Shown here: piece after piece, positions 51,581 to 59,004 of the stretch
Position numbering within the stretch: the stretch's first letter is position 1
Layout of the letters: the number at the start of each line of letters is the position of its first letter
Assembly: GCA_900549235.1 (NCBI GenBank)
Contig: URNT01000017.1
Span: 1 to 64,000 of the forward strand
DNA: 64,000 bases
Direction of reading: 5' to 3'
Source of the DNA: an uncultured Clostridium sp.
GTDB taxonomy: Bacteria; Bacillota; Clostridia; Lachnospirales; Lachnospiraceae
Notes under the pieces: model-generated
What the model was told of the DNA's origin: nothing
Database searches by the model: none
The model's input: only the letters and a program-made list of their open reading frames with translations
Made by a program: the position numbers and the translations under genes

Positions 51581-52627
51581 ATGAAGAAAAGAATGTTAGC
51601 AGCAGCTCTTTCAGCAGTCCTGGCAGTGAGTCTGTCAGCTTGTGCGGGAGGTACAGAAGAGGTATCCACAGCACCGGAGACGGTACAGGCAACGGATTCC
51701 TCTGATACGGAGGGCTCTCAGGCGGCAGATGAGACTGTTTCTGGTGATAAGAAATATGCGGTTATTTTGAAAACACAGGCAACTGACTTCTGGGTAAAAA
51801 TGTGGAAGGGAGTTGAAGCGGAGGCAGAAGTGAAGGGAGCGCAGGTGGATCTTTATTCTGCACAGAGCGAAGATGACTTGGAAGGACAGCTTACTATTTT
51901 GGAAAGCTGTATCCAGCAGGGATATGACGGCATTGCGATTGCTCCTCTTTCTGGCGTAAATGTACTTCCTGGAATCGGGGAAGCAACTGAAAAAGGAATT
52001 GTGATTGTAGATGTGGATGAGAAATTTGATGAAACGGAGCTGGCAAATCAAGGGGGAGCCTGTGTGGCATATGTAGCTACCGATAATGTAGCGGTAGGAG
52101 CAAAGGGAGCGCAGTACATTGTAGACCAAGCTGGTCAGGGAGCAAAGGTAGCGATTATTGAAGGTAAGTCTGGAAATCAGTCATCTGAGGATCGGACACA
52201 AGGTGCAAAGCAGGCATTTACAGATGGTGGAATGGATTTGATCAGCAGTCAGGCTGCTGATTGGGACCGACAGAAAGCAATGGACATTGCATCTACGCTG
52301 ATCCAGCAGAACCCTGATTTAAAGGGAATCTACTGCTGTAATGATGGTATGGCTCTTGGTGCTGTCCAGGCGGTGCTTAATGCAGGCAAATCAGGTGAGA
52401 TCCTGGTGGTAGGAACGGACGGAGATGCAGAGGCAATAACTTCCATTGCAAATAGCGAACTGAGCGCTACGGTTGCTCAGGATCCAGCTCAGATTGGGGC
52501 TGTTAGTCTGGATTTATTGATCAAGGAGGTTGAAAAAGGAAATAAGGGAGAGATAGGCGTATTTCCAGAGAAGACTCCGGTAGAGTCAACACTTATTACA
52601 GTTGAAAATGCGTCAGAATTTCAGTAA
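51581..52627 (+). CDS. D-allose-type periplasmic-binding lipoprotein
   Basis: 348 aa. Lipobox LSAC with lipid Cys 21, acidic Thr/Ser linker to about residue 55, then a ribose-binding-like fold (AVILKTQATDFWVKMWKGVEAEA, GIAIAPLSGVNVLPGI, LKGIYCCNDGMALGAVQAV). Family as AlsB/RbsB; captures the sugar for the ATPase/permease pair. SD AAAGGAGAGG. A stable hairpin follows, as is common behind binding-protein genes to raise their mRNA level. Confidence 0.9.
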   Translation: MKKRMLAAALSAVLAVSLSACAGGTEEVSTAPETVQATDSSDTEGSQAADETVSGDKKYAVILKTQATDFWVKMWKGVEAEAEVKGAQVDLYSAQSEDDLEGQLTILESCIQQGYDGIAIAPLSGVNVLPGIGEATEKGIVIVDVDEKFDETELANQGGACVAYVATDNVAVGAKGAQYIVDQAGQGAKVAIIEGKSGNQSSEDRTQGAKQAFTDGGMDLISSQAADWDRQKAMDIASTLIQQNPDLKGIYCCNDGMALGAVQAVLNAGKSGEILVVGTDGDAEAITSIANSELSATVAQDPAQIGAVSLDLLIKEVEKGNKGEIGVFPEKTPVESTLITVENASEFQ

Positions 52628-52657
52628 TCAGATGACAGGCAGTAATTAAAATAAAAA

Positions 52658-52690
52658 AAGGGATTGTGCGGCTGAGCTGCACAATCCCTT
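52658..52690 (+). terminator. Intra-operon hairpin after the binding-protein gene
   Basis: AAGGGATTGTGC and GCACAATCCCTT, perfect 12-bp stem, followed by CTGC, not a U-run. Read as 3'-end protection or partial terminator giving more binding protein than downstream enzymes. Confidence 0.55.
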
Positions 52691-52710
52691 CTGCAAAGAG
52701 GAGAAAAAAT

Positions 52711-53175
52711 ATGAGAGTAGGATTTGGTAATGATCATGTTGCTGTTGAATTGAAACAGATATTAATGGAGCATTTGAAGAATAAAGGATATGAATGTGTG
52801 GATTTTGGGCCAACAGACCCATCACAGAAGGTAAATTACCCGGAGCCAGGACGCCTGGTAGCGGAGGCTCTGATGCGGGGAGAGATTGATAAAGGGGTGC
52901 TGATCTGCGGAACGGGAATTGGTATATCGTTGGCAGCTAATAAAGTACCTGGCATTCGGGCAGCGGTGTGTTCGGAACCATATTCTGCAAGATTAACAGT
53001 GGAGCACAATAATGCTAATATAATTGCCATGGGAGCCAGAGTGGTGGGGCCGGAATTGGCAAAAATGATCGTTGATGAGTTCTTTGACGCTGAATTTGAA
53101 GGTGGAAGACATGCTGCACGGGTGGATATGATTTCTGAAATTGAAAGAAAATACGGGGCAGAATGGCATGAATAA
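52711..53175 (+). CDS. rpiB: Allose-6-phosphate / ribose-5-phosphate isomerase B
   Basis: 154 aa from ATG 52711 (SD AAGAGGAG); the frame extends upstream through the hairpin without a start signal. RpiB motifs: GNDHVAVELKQ, catalytic Cys in LICGTGIGISLAANK, HNNANIIAMGARVVG and EGGRHAARVD. In the als pathway this enzyme (AlsI) turns allose-6-phosphate into allulose-6-phosphate. Overlaps the next gene by 8 bases. Confidence 0.9.
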   Translation: MRVGFGNDHVAVELKQILMEHLKNKGYECVDFGPTDPSQKVNYPEPGRLVAEALMRGEIDKGVLICGTGIGISLAANKVPGIRAAVCSEPYSARLTVEHNNANIIAMGARVVGPELAKMIVDEFFDAEFEGGRHAARVDMISEIERKYGAEWHE

Positions 53176-54109
53176 GCAGGTTAGTGTTGAAATTGGCGGG
53201 ACGAAACAACAAATTGCAATTGGATTGGAAACTGGCGAGATATTGGAAATAAAAAGTGTAAAGCTGGGAAAAAAAACAGAGGCAGGAGAGATTCTAGAAT
53301 GGTTGCGTCTAAATCTTCACGAAATTCTGGACAGAGAGCGGGTGGAGGGAATAGGGGTTGGATTTGGCGGGCCTTTGGAGTTTTCTACAGGCCGTGTGCT
53401 TTGTTCGCTTCAGGTACCAGGATGGCAGGATTTCAAACTTAAGGAATGGTTTGAACGGGAATTTAAGGTTCCTTCTGTGATTATAAATGATACCGTATTG
53501 GGTGGAATAGGCGAGCTGATTCTTGGAAATGGAGTTGGCAGCAGCCGTTTTTTTTATACGAACATCGGTACCGGAGTCGGAGGCGGCTTTTATCTTGACC
53601 AAAAATATTATGACGGTTCTGGCTGTGGCGCCTCTTATCTGGGGAATACCTGGATTCCAGATTGGACAAAGGGAAAACCTGGAGAGAAAACCAGACTTGA
53701 ATTGCTTTGTTCAGGAAGAAGTATAGAAAGACGTATTAACTCTATGGGATATATACCTGAAAGGTCATTTTTGCGCCAAAAGACTGGTTGGATTACTTGC
53801 AAAGATCTTGCGGAAGGAGCACGGGCTGGTGATATTTTCTGTTTGGAAGAATTAGACAAGATTGCAGCTGCGTTTTCTCTGGGATTGGCGAATACTTTGG
53901 CATTGCTGGCACCGGATTGTATTGTTATAGGCGGAGGCGTAGCTAAGATGGGAGAAATTTTGTTCTCGCGTATTCGCAGATATACGGATGAAATGGCATT
54001 TGTAGCGAATCAAAGACATTATAAAATATTGGAAAGTCATCTTGGCGACAGGGCAGTTTTGGCAGGAGGTCTTTTGGCGGCAGGAAAAAGGGGTGTGAAT
54101 TGCGTTTAG
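53168..54109 (+). CDS. Second ROK-family protein, zinc motif absent
   Basis: 313 aa from ATG 53168, overlapping rpiB. ATP-site start SVEIGGTKQQIAIG, catalytic Asp in IINDTVLGGIGELILG, GTGVGGGFYLD and GGGVAKMGE are ROK signatures. The usual zinc knuckle CxCGxxGC is missing; the corresponding stretch is GNTWIPDWTKGKPGEKTRLE. It may be a kinase of another sugar entering the same pathway or a regulatory protein. Last gene of the operon. Confidence 0.8.
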   Translation: MNKQVSVEIGGTKQQIAIGLETGEILEIKSVKLGKKTEAGEILEWLRLNLHEILDRERVEGIGVGFGGPLEFSTGRVLCSLQVPGWQDFKLKEWFEREFKVPSVIINDTVLGGIGELILGNGVGSSRFFYTNIGTGVGGGFYLDQKYYDGSGCGASYLGNTWIPDWTKGKPGEKTRLELLCSGRSIERRINSMGYIPERSFLRQKTGWITCKDLAEGARAGDIFCLEELDKIAAAFSLGLANTLALLAPDCIVIGGGVAKMGEILFSRIRRYTDEMAFVANQRHYKILESHLGDRAVLAGGLLAAGKRGVNCV

Positions 54110-54126
54110 AAATAACTCCATGATTT

Positions 54127-54158
54127 AGCAACTGCCGGAAATTGGTCCGGCAGTTGCT
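54127..54158 (+). terminator. Hairpin at the right end of the D-allose island
   Basis: AGCAACTGCCGG and CCGGCAGTTGCT, perfect 12-bp stem with an 8-base loop, then GACTGGGGATATTTTATT. The probable end of the operon transcript. Confidence 0.65.
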
Positions 54159-54300
54159 GACTGGGGATATTTTATTGATATACAAGAGTTTCTTGCGCTT
54201 TCCCTAGGGCTTTTTTGCAGTATTCCCCGCCAAATTCCCTCGCTCTCTCCGCCCAAATATTAAATCTTTTTAAATTTCCCCGAAATATTCCCGACTTTAT

Positions 54301-54329
54301 TTGAAAAAATAAATAGAGTATGCTATATT
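54301..54329 (+). promoter_or_regulatory. Promoter of the rfb-glmM operon
   Basis: TTGAAA, 17 bases, TATATT, about 68 bases before rfbA. Between the island hairpin and here I see nothing else. Confidence 0.6.
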
Positions 54330-54396
54330 GGACAAAGAATATTGCAATGAACATTGCCGGGCCCGGGCTTTGACCGGTGCCTGTAAGGAGGAAAAT

Positions 54397-55296
54397 ATGA
54401 AGGGAATTATACTGGCCGGAGGAAGCGGGACAAGACTGTATCCTCTGACGAAGGTAACCTCGAAGCAGCTGCTTCCGATTTATGACAAACCTATGATCTA
54501 TTATCCGCTGTCTGTTCTGATGAACGCAGGAATCCGGGATATTCTGATCATTTCCACACCGGATGATACCCCCCGGTTTGAGGCTCTTTTGGGAGACGGG
54601 CAGCAGTTTGGCATCCATTTAAGCTATGCAGTGCAGCCAAGCCCCGACGGTCTGGCTCAGGCCTTTATTATCGGCGAGGAGTTTATCGGCGGCGATTCGG
54701 TGGCCATGGTCCTGGGAGATAACATTTTCCACGGACAGGGGCTGAACAGGCGCCTTCAGGCGGCTGCGGCCAAGGAGACGGGGGCTACGGTATTCGGCTA
54801 CTATGTGGACGATCCGGAGCGTTTTGGCATCGTGGAGTTTGACCAGGAGGGAAAGGCTGTTTCCATTGAGGAGAAGCCGGAGAAGCCAAAGTCCAACTAC
54901 TGTGTCACCGGCCTTTATTTCTACGACAACCGTGTGGTAGAGTACGCGAAGAATCTGAAGCCTTCTGCAAGAGGAGAGCTTGAGATCACAGACTTAAACC
55001 GGATCTATCTGGAAAATGGCGATCTGGACGTAATCCTTTTAGGACAGGGCTTTACCTGGCTTGATACGGGAACCCATGAGTCTTTGGTAGAGGCCACCAA
55101 TTTTGTAAAAACCGTTGAGACCCATCAGCACCGTAAGATCGCCTGCCTGGAGGAGATTGGCTACTTAAACGGCTGGATCACCAGGGAGCAGGTGCTTGAG
55201 ACCTACGAGGTTCTAAAAAAGAATCAGTACGGTAAGTATCTGAAGGATGTATTAGACGGCAAATACGTAGACAAGCTCCGGACCATGGAGTTTTGA
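54397..55296 (+). CDS. rfbA: Glucose-1-phosphate thymidylyltransferase
   Basis: 299 aa from ATG 54397 (SD AAGGAGG). GGSGTRLYPLT for dTTP, KQLLPIYDKPMIYYPLS, GDNIFHG and EEKPEKPKSNYCVTGLYFYD are diagnostic. Makes dTDP-glucose. First gene of the rfbA-rfbB-rfbD-glmM run, which feeds cell-surface rhamnose-type sugars and peptidoglycan. Confidence 0.95.
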   Translation: MKGIILAGGSGTRLYPLTKVTSKQLLPIYDKPMIYYPLSVLMNAGIRDILIISTPDDTPRFEALLGDGQQFGIHLSYAVQPSPDGLAQAFIIGEEFIGGDSVAMVLGDNIFHGQGLNRRLQAAAAKETGATVFGYYVDDPERFGIVEFDQEGKAVSIEEKPEKPKSNYCVTGLYFYDNRVVEYAKNLKPSARGELEITDLNRIYLENGDLDVILLGQGFTWLDTGTHESLVEATNFVKTVETHQHRKIACLEEIGYLNGWITREQVLETYEVLKKNQYGKYLKDVLDGKYVDKLRTMEF

Positions 55297-55316
55297 TCGC
55301 TTGGAGGAAAAGGAAA

Positions 55317-56339
55317 ATGAAAATAATTGTAACCGGCGGTGCCGGATTTATTGGAAGCAACTTTGTACACCATATGGTGAATAAATATCCGGAGTATGAG
55401 ATCATCAATCTGGATCTGCTTACCTATGCAGGAAACCTTGAGAATTTAAAGCCGGTAGAGGATAAGCCAAACTACCGTTTTGTAAAGGGCGACATTGCGG
55501 ACAGAACCTTTATTTTTGACCTGTTTGAGAAGGAAAAGCCGGATATGGTGGTAAATTTTGCGGCTGAGAGCCATGTAGACCGCTCCATTACAGACCCTGA
55601 AGCATTTGTAAGGACCAATGTTATGGGAACCACCACCCTTCTTGACGCCTGCCGCACCTACGGCATCAAGCGCTATCATCAGGTGTCTACAGACGAGGTA
55701 TACGGCGATCTGCCCCTGGACCGCCCGGATCTGTTCTTTACAGAGGAGACGCCCCTGCATACCTCAAGCCCCTATTCTTCTTCTAAGGCAAGCGCAGACC
55801 TGTTTGTGCTGGCTTACCACAGAACCTACGGGCTTCCTGTAACGGTATCACGCTGTTCCAATAACTATGGCCCCTATCATTTCCCGGAGAAGCTGATCCC
55901 GTTGATTATCAGCCGGGCACTGGCAGATGAGGAACTTCCCGTATACGGAACCGGGGAAAATGTCCGGGACTGGCTCCATGTATCCGATCACTGTGAGGCT
56001 ATCGACCTGGTGATCCATAAGGGCCGGGTAGGCGAGGTCTACAACATCGGCGGACACAATGAGAGGACAAACCTTGAGGTGGTTAAGACCATTTTAAAGG
56101 CTCTTGATAAGCCTGAAAGCCTGATCAAGTTCGTAACCGACCGTCCGGGCCACGATATGCGCTATGCCATCGACCCGACCAAGATGGAGACAGAGCTTGG
56201 CTGGAAGCCTCAGTATACCTTTGATACAGGCATTAAACAGACCATTCAGTGGTACCTGGACAATCAGGATTGGTGGAAAAATATCTTAAGCGGCGAGTAC
56301 AGCAATTATTTCGATAAAATGTACGGCAGCCGTCTGTAA
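55317..56339 (+). CDS. rfbB: dTDP-glucose 4,6-dehydratase
   Basis: 340 aa from ATG 55317 (SD GGAGGAAAAGG). Short-chain dehydrogenase fold: GGAGFIGSNFVHH for NAD, NFAAESHVDRSI, catalytic STDEVYG and YSSSKASADL with Tyr and Lys. Converts dTDP-glucose to dTDP-4-keto-6-deoxyglucose. Confidence 0.95.
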   Translation: MKIIVTGGAGFIGSNFVHHMVNKYPEYEIINLDLLTYAGNLENLKPVEDKPNYRFVKGDIADRTFIFDLFEKEKPDMVVNFAAESHVDRSITDPEAFVRTNVMGTTTLLDACRTYGIKRYHQVSTDEVYGDLPLDRPDLFFTEETPLHTSSPYSSSKASADLFVLAYHRTYGLPVTVSRCSNNYGPYHFPEKLIPLIISRALADEELPVYGTGENVRDWLHVSDHCEAIDLVIHKGRVGEVYNIGGHNERTNLEVVKTILKALDKPESLIKFVTDRPGHDMRYAIDPTKMETELGWKPQYTFDTGIKQTIQWYLDNQDWWKNILSGEYSNYFDKMYGSRL

Positions 56340-56400
56340 ACGAATGTATGTGGCTGACGGGGAGATTCTTCTGTCAGCCATTCTTGAGCGGAGGTTTTAT

Positions 56401-57261
56401 ATGAGAGTTCTGGTAACAGGCGTAAAGGGCCAGCTGGGCTATGATGTGATGAATGAGCTGGCAGCCAGAGGGATAGAGGGCATCGGCGTGGATGTGGAGG
56501 AAATGGATATTACAGACGCATCTGCCTGTGAACGGGTCATTACAGAGGCAAAAGCAGACGCAGTGATCCACTGCGCGGCATATACTGCAGTAGATGCTGC
56601 TGAGGATCAGGCGGAGCTGTGCCGCAGGGTCAATGCGGAGGGAACACGGAATATTGCAAGGGTGTGCAGAAACCTGGATCTTAAGATGATGTATATCAGT
56701 ACCGACTATGTATTTAACGGCACAGGAGAGCGCCCCTGGGAGCCGGATGACCACAGGGAGCCGCTGAATGTTTACGGCCTTACCAAATACGAGGGCGAGA
56801 TCGCGGTAGAGCAGAGCCTGGAGAAATATTTTATTGTTCGGATCGCCTGGGTATTTGGTATCAATGGAAAGAATTTTATCAAGACCATGCTGCGGCTGGG
56901 AAAAGAGAGAGGCGCTGTAAGCGTTGTGGACGATCAGGTAGGCTCTCCTACCTATACCTATGATCTGGCAAGGCTTCTGGTAGATATGATCCAGACGGAC
57001 CGCTACGGCCGTTATCATGCTACCAATGAAGGGCAGTGCAGCTGGTATGAGTTTGCCTGCGAGATTTTCCGCCAGGCCGGTATGGGAGAGGTGAAGGTGA
57101 CGCCTGTGGATTCAGGAAGCTTTCCGGCAAAGGCAAAGCGTCCATCCAACAGCCGCATGAGCAAGGAAAAGCTGACAGAAAATGGCTTTGTCCGCCTGCC
57201 CTCCTGGCAGGACGCTCTGGGCCGCTATCTGGAGGCCTTAAAGGAACAGAGTGAGCTGTAA
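56401..57261 (+). CDS. rfbD: dTDP-4-dehydrorhamnose reductase
   Basis: 286 aa from ATG 56401 (SD GGAGG). VTGVKGQLGYDV, CAAYTAVDAAEDQAE, STDYVFNGTGERPW, YGLTKYEGE and SRMSKEKL match RmlD. Reduces the last step to dTDP-L-rhamnose. The 3,5-epimerase gene rfbC, required between RfbB and RfbD, is not in the cluster. Confidence 0.93.
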   Translation: MRVLVTGVKGQLGYDVMNELAARGIEGIGVDVEEMDITDASACERVITEAKADAVIHCAAYTAVDAAEDQAELCRRVNAEGTRNIARVCRNLDLKMMYISTDYVFNGTGERPWEPDDHREPLNVYGLTKYEGEIAVEQSLEKYFIVRIAWVFGINGKNFIKTMLRLGKERGAVSVVDDQVGSPTYTYDLARLLVDMIQTDRYGRYHATNEGQCSWYEFACEIFRQAGMGEVKVTPVDSGSFPAKAKRPSNSRMSKEKLTENGFVRLPSWQDALGRYLEALKEQSEL

Positions 57262-57297
57262 CGGCAGCATCATAAGAGACTGGGAGGAATTGGAAAA

Positions 57298-58659
57298 ATG
57301 GGAAAATATTTTGGAACAGACGGCTTCCGCGGAGAAGCAAATGTAGACCTGACCGTAGAACATGCGTATAAGGTGGGACGGTTTCTGGGCTGGTATTACG
57401 GACAGAAAAAGCCGGGTGAGAAATGCCGGATTGTGATCGGAAAGGATACCAGAAGAAGCAGCTATATGTTTGAGTATTCTCTGGTAGCAGGGCTGACAGC
57501 CTCCGGGGCAGAGGCATACCTGCTTCATGTGACTACCACTCCCAGCGTGTCCTATGTGGTGCGCACAGAAGGCTTTGACTGCGGCATAATGATCTCCGCC
57601 AGCCATAATCCTTACTATGATAACGGAATTAAGGTGATCAATGAAAAGGGAGAAAAGCTGGAGGAGTCTGTAATCGAGCAGATCGAGGCTTATCTGGACG
57701 GCGCTATGGGAGAGATCCCCTTTGCAAAGAAGGATGAGATCGGCCGTACCGTGGATTTCGCAGCCGGAAGGAACCGGTATATCGGCTATCTCATTTCCAT
57801 TGCCACCCGTTCCTTTAAAAATATGAAGGTGGCTTTAGACTGTGCCAACGGCAGCGCCTCCGCCATTGCGAAAAATGTATTTGATGCCCTTGGAGCAGAG
57901 ACTCATGTGATCAACAACGAGCCCAACGGCTTAAATATCAATACTAACTGCGGCTCTACCCATATTGAGTATCTGCAGGAGTTTGTACGGGCAGAGGGCT
58001 GCGACGTGGGCTTTGCCTATGACGGTGACGCGGACCGCTGTATCGCTGTGGACGGCACAGGAAATGTGGTGGACGGCGATGTGATCATGTATATCTGCGG
58101 AAAATACATGAAGGAACAGGGAAGTCTGTTTCACAATACTGTTGTTACCACTGTGATGTCTAATTTTGGCCTTTATAAGGCCTTTGACCGGGAGGGCATT
58201 TCCTACGAAAAGACGGCGGTAGGAGATAAGTATGTATATGAAAATATGTCCGCTACCGGCAACTGTCTGGGAGGCGAGCAGTCCGGCCATATTATTTTCA
58301 GCAAGCACGCTACCACAGGAGATGGCATTCTTACCTCCTTAAAGGTAATGGAAGTGATTTTAGAGAAGAAGCAGACTCTGGAAAAGCTGGCATCTGAGGT
58401 CCAGATCTATCCCCAGGTCCTTAAAAATGTAAGGGTCAGGGATAAAAAGGCTGCCCAGGATGATGAAGCAGTTCAGGCAGAGGTGGCAAAGGTAACAGAA
58501 AGCCTGGGAAGCGACGGTCGTATCCTGCTGCGCCAGTCCGGCACAGAGCCGTTGGTGCGGGTAATGGTAGAAGCGGCGGATATGGAAAGCTGCGATAAAT
58601 ATGTGGATCAGGTGATCGAGGTAATGAAGGCCCGGGGACATTTTGCAGAGCAGGGATAA
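57298..58659 (+). CDS. glmM: Phosphoglucosamine mutase
   Basis: 453 aa. Starts GKYFGTDGFRGEAN, phospho-Ser S102 in ISASHNPYYDNGIK, metal loop YDGDADRC, sugar loop GGEQSGHI and phosphate-binding RQSGTEPLVRVM. Converts glucosamine-6-phosphate to the 1-phosphate for UDP-GlcNAc. SD TGGGAGGAA. Confidence 0.93.
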   Translation: MGKYFGTDGFRGEANVDLTVEHAYKVGRFLGWYYGQKKPGEKCRIVIGKDTRRSSYMFEYSLVAGLTASGAEAYLLHVTTTPSVSYVVRTEGFDCGIMISASHNPYYDNGIKVINEKGEKLEESVIEQIEAYLDGAMGEIPFAKKDEIGRTVDFAAGRNRYIGYLISIATRSFKNMKVALDCANGSASAIAKNVFDALGAETHVINNEPNGLNINTNCGSTHIEYLQEFVRAEGCDVGFAYDGDADRCIAVDGTGNVVDGDVIMYICGKYMKEQGSLFHNTVVTTVMSNFGLYKAFDREGISYEKTAVGDKYVYENMSATGNCLGGEQSGHIIFSKHATTGDGILTSLKVMEVILEKKQTLEKLASEVQIYPQVLKNVRVRDKKAAQDDEAVQAEVAKVTESLGSDGRILLRQSGTEPLVRVMVEAADMESCDKYVDQVIEVMKARGHFAEQG

Positions 58660-58669
58660 TAAATGGATG

Positions 58670-58702
58670 AGGATCAGGGAGAAATCCCTGGTCCTTGTTT
58701 TA
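58670..58702 (+). terminator. Terminator of the rfb-glmM operon
   Basis: AGGATCAGGGA-GAAA-TCCCTGGTCCT, 11-bp stem with a tetraloop, then TGTTTTA. Confidence 0.85.
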
Positions 58703-58758
58703 TAAAATGAGGTCATAGAGGCCATAACCATTAGAAATAGTAAAATGGATTTCATCAG

Positions 58759-58787
58759 TTGTAAGTTATGGACTCTTATGCTATAAT
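58759..58787 (+). promoter_or_regulatory. Promoter of leuA
   Basis: TTGTAA, 17 bases, TATAAT. It leaves a leader of nearly 200 bases before leuA, unlike most genes here. Confidence 0.65.
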
Positions 58788-58842
58788 AGATTAACACTGC
58801 GGCGGGGCAAATTGGTCAGCCGCTGATTTTAAAGACAAAGGA

Positions 58843-59004
58843 ATGATGCAAGGTGGGGCTGGATCGGTAAGGATTCTGCTGTTCATTGTCCGGCACTGCA
58901 CTGCCACCTGGCGACTGCCCGGAAGGGCTGGATTAGATCGATCAGATACAGGCAGAACAGATCATATGAACAGAGATGGAGGATGTTATTATGTTAAACT
59001 ATAA
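58843..59004 (+). CDS. Possible leuA leader peptide, 53 codons
   Basis: A reading frame in the leuA leader with AAAGGA before ATG. Codons 9-16 read Val-Arg-Ile-Leu-Leu-Phe-Ile-Val, six of eight being branched-chain, just ahead of GC-rich inverted repeats (GCCC-GGAA-GGGC at 58917-58928). That is the layout of an attenuator leader. It ends 14 bases inside leuA in another frame, so it may also couple translation. Could be chance. Confidence 0.35.
   Translation: MMQGGAGSVRILLFIVRHCTATWRLPGRAGLDRSDTGRTDHMNRDGGCYYVKL

Noticed and set aside
54172..54618. 148-aa minus frame between the D-allose island and rfbA
   Set aside because: It overlaps the rfbA promoter and coding start and has no SD; its last residues look protein-like but this is not enough for a call.
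58795..58990. T-box riboswitch before leuA
   Set aside because: The conserved T-box core (GGGTGG-like with a specifier stem-loop and antiterminator) was not found.
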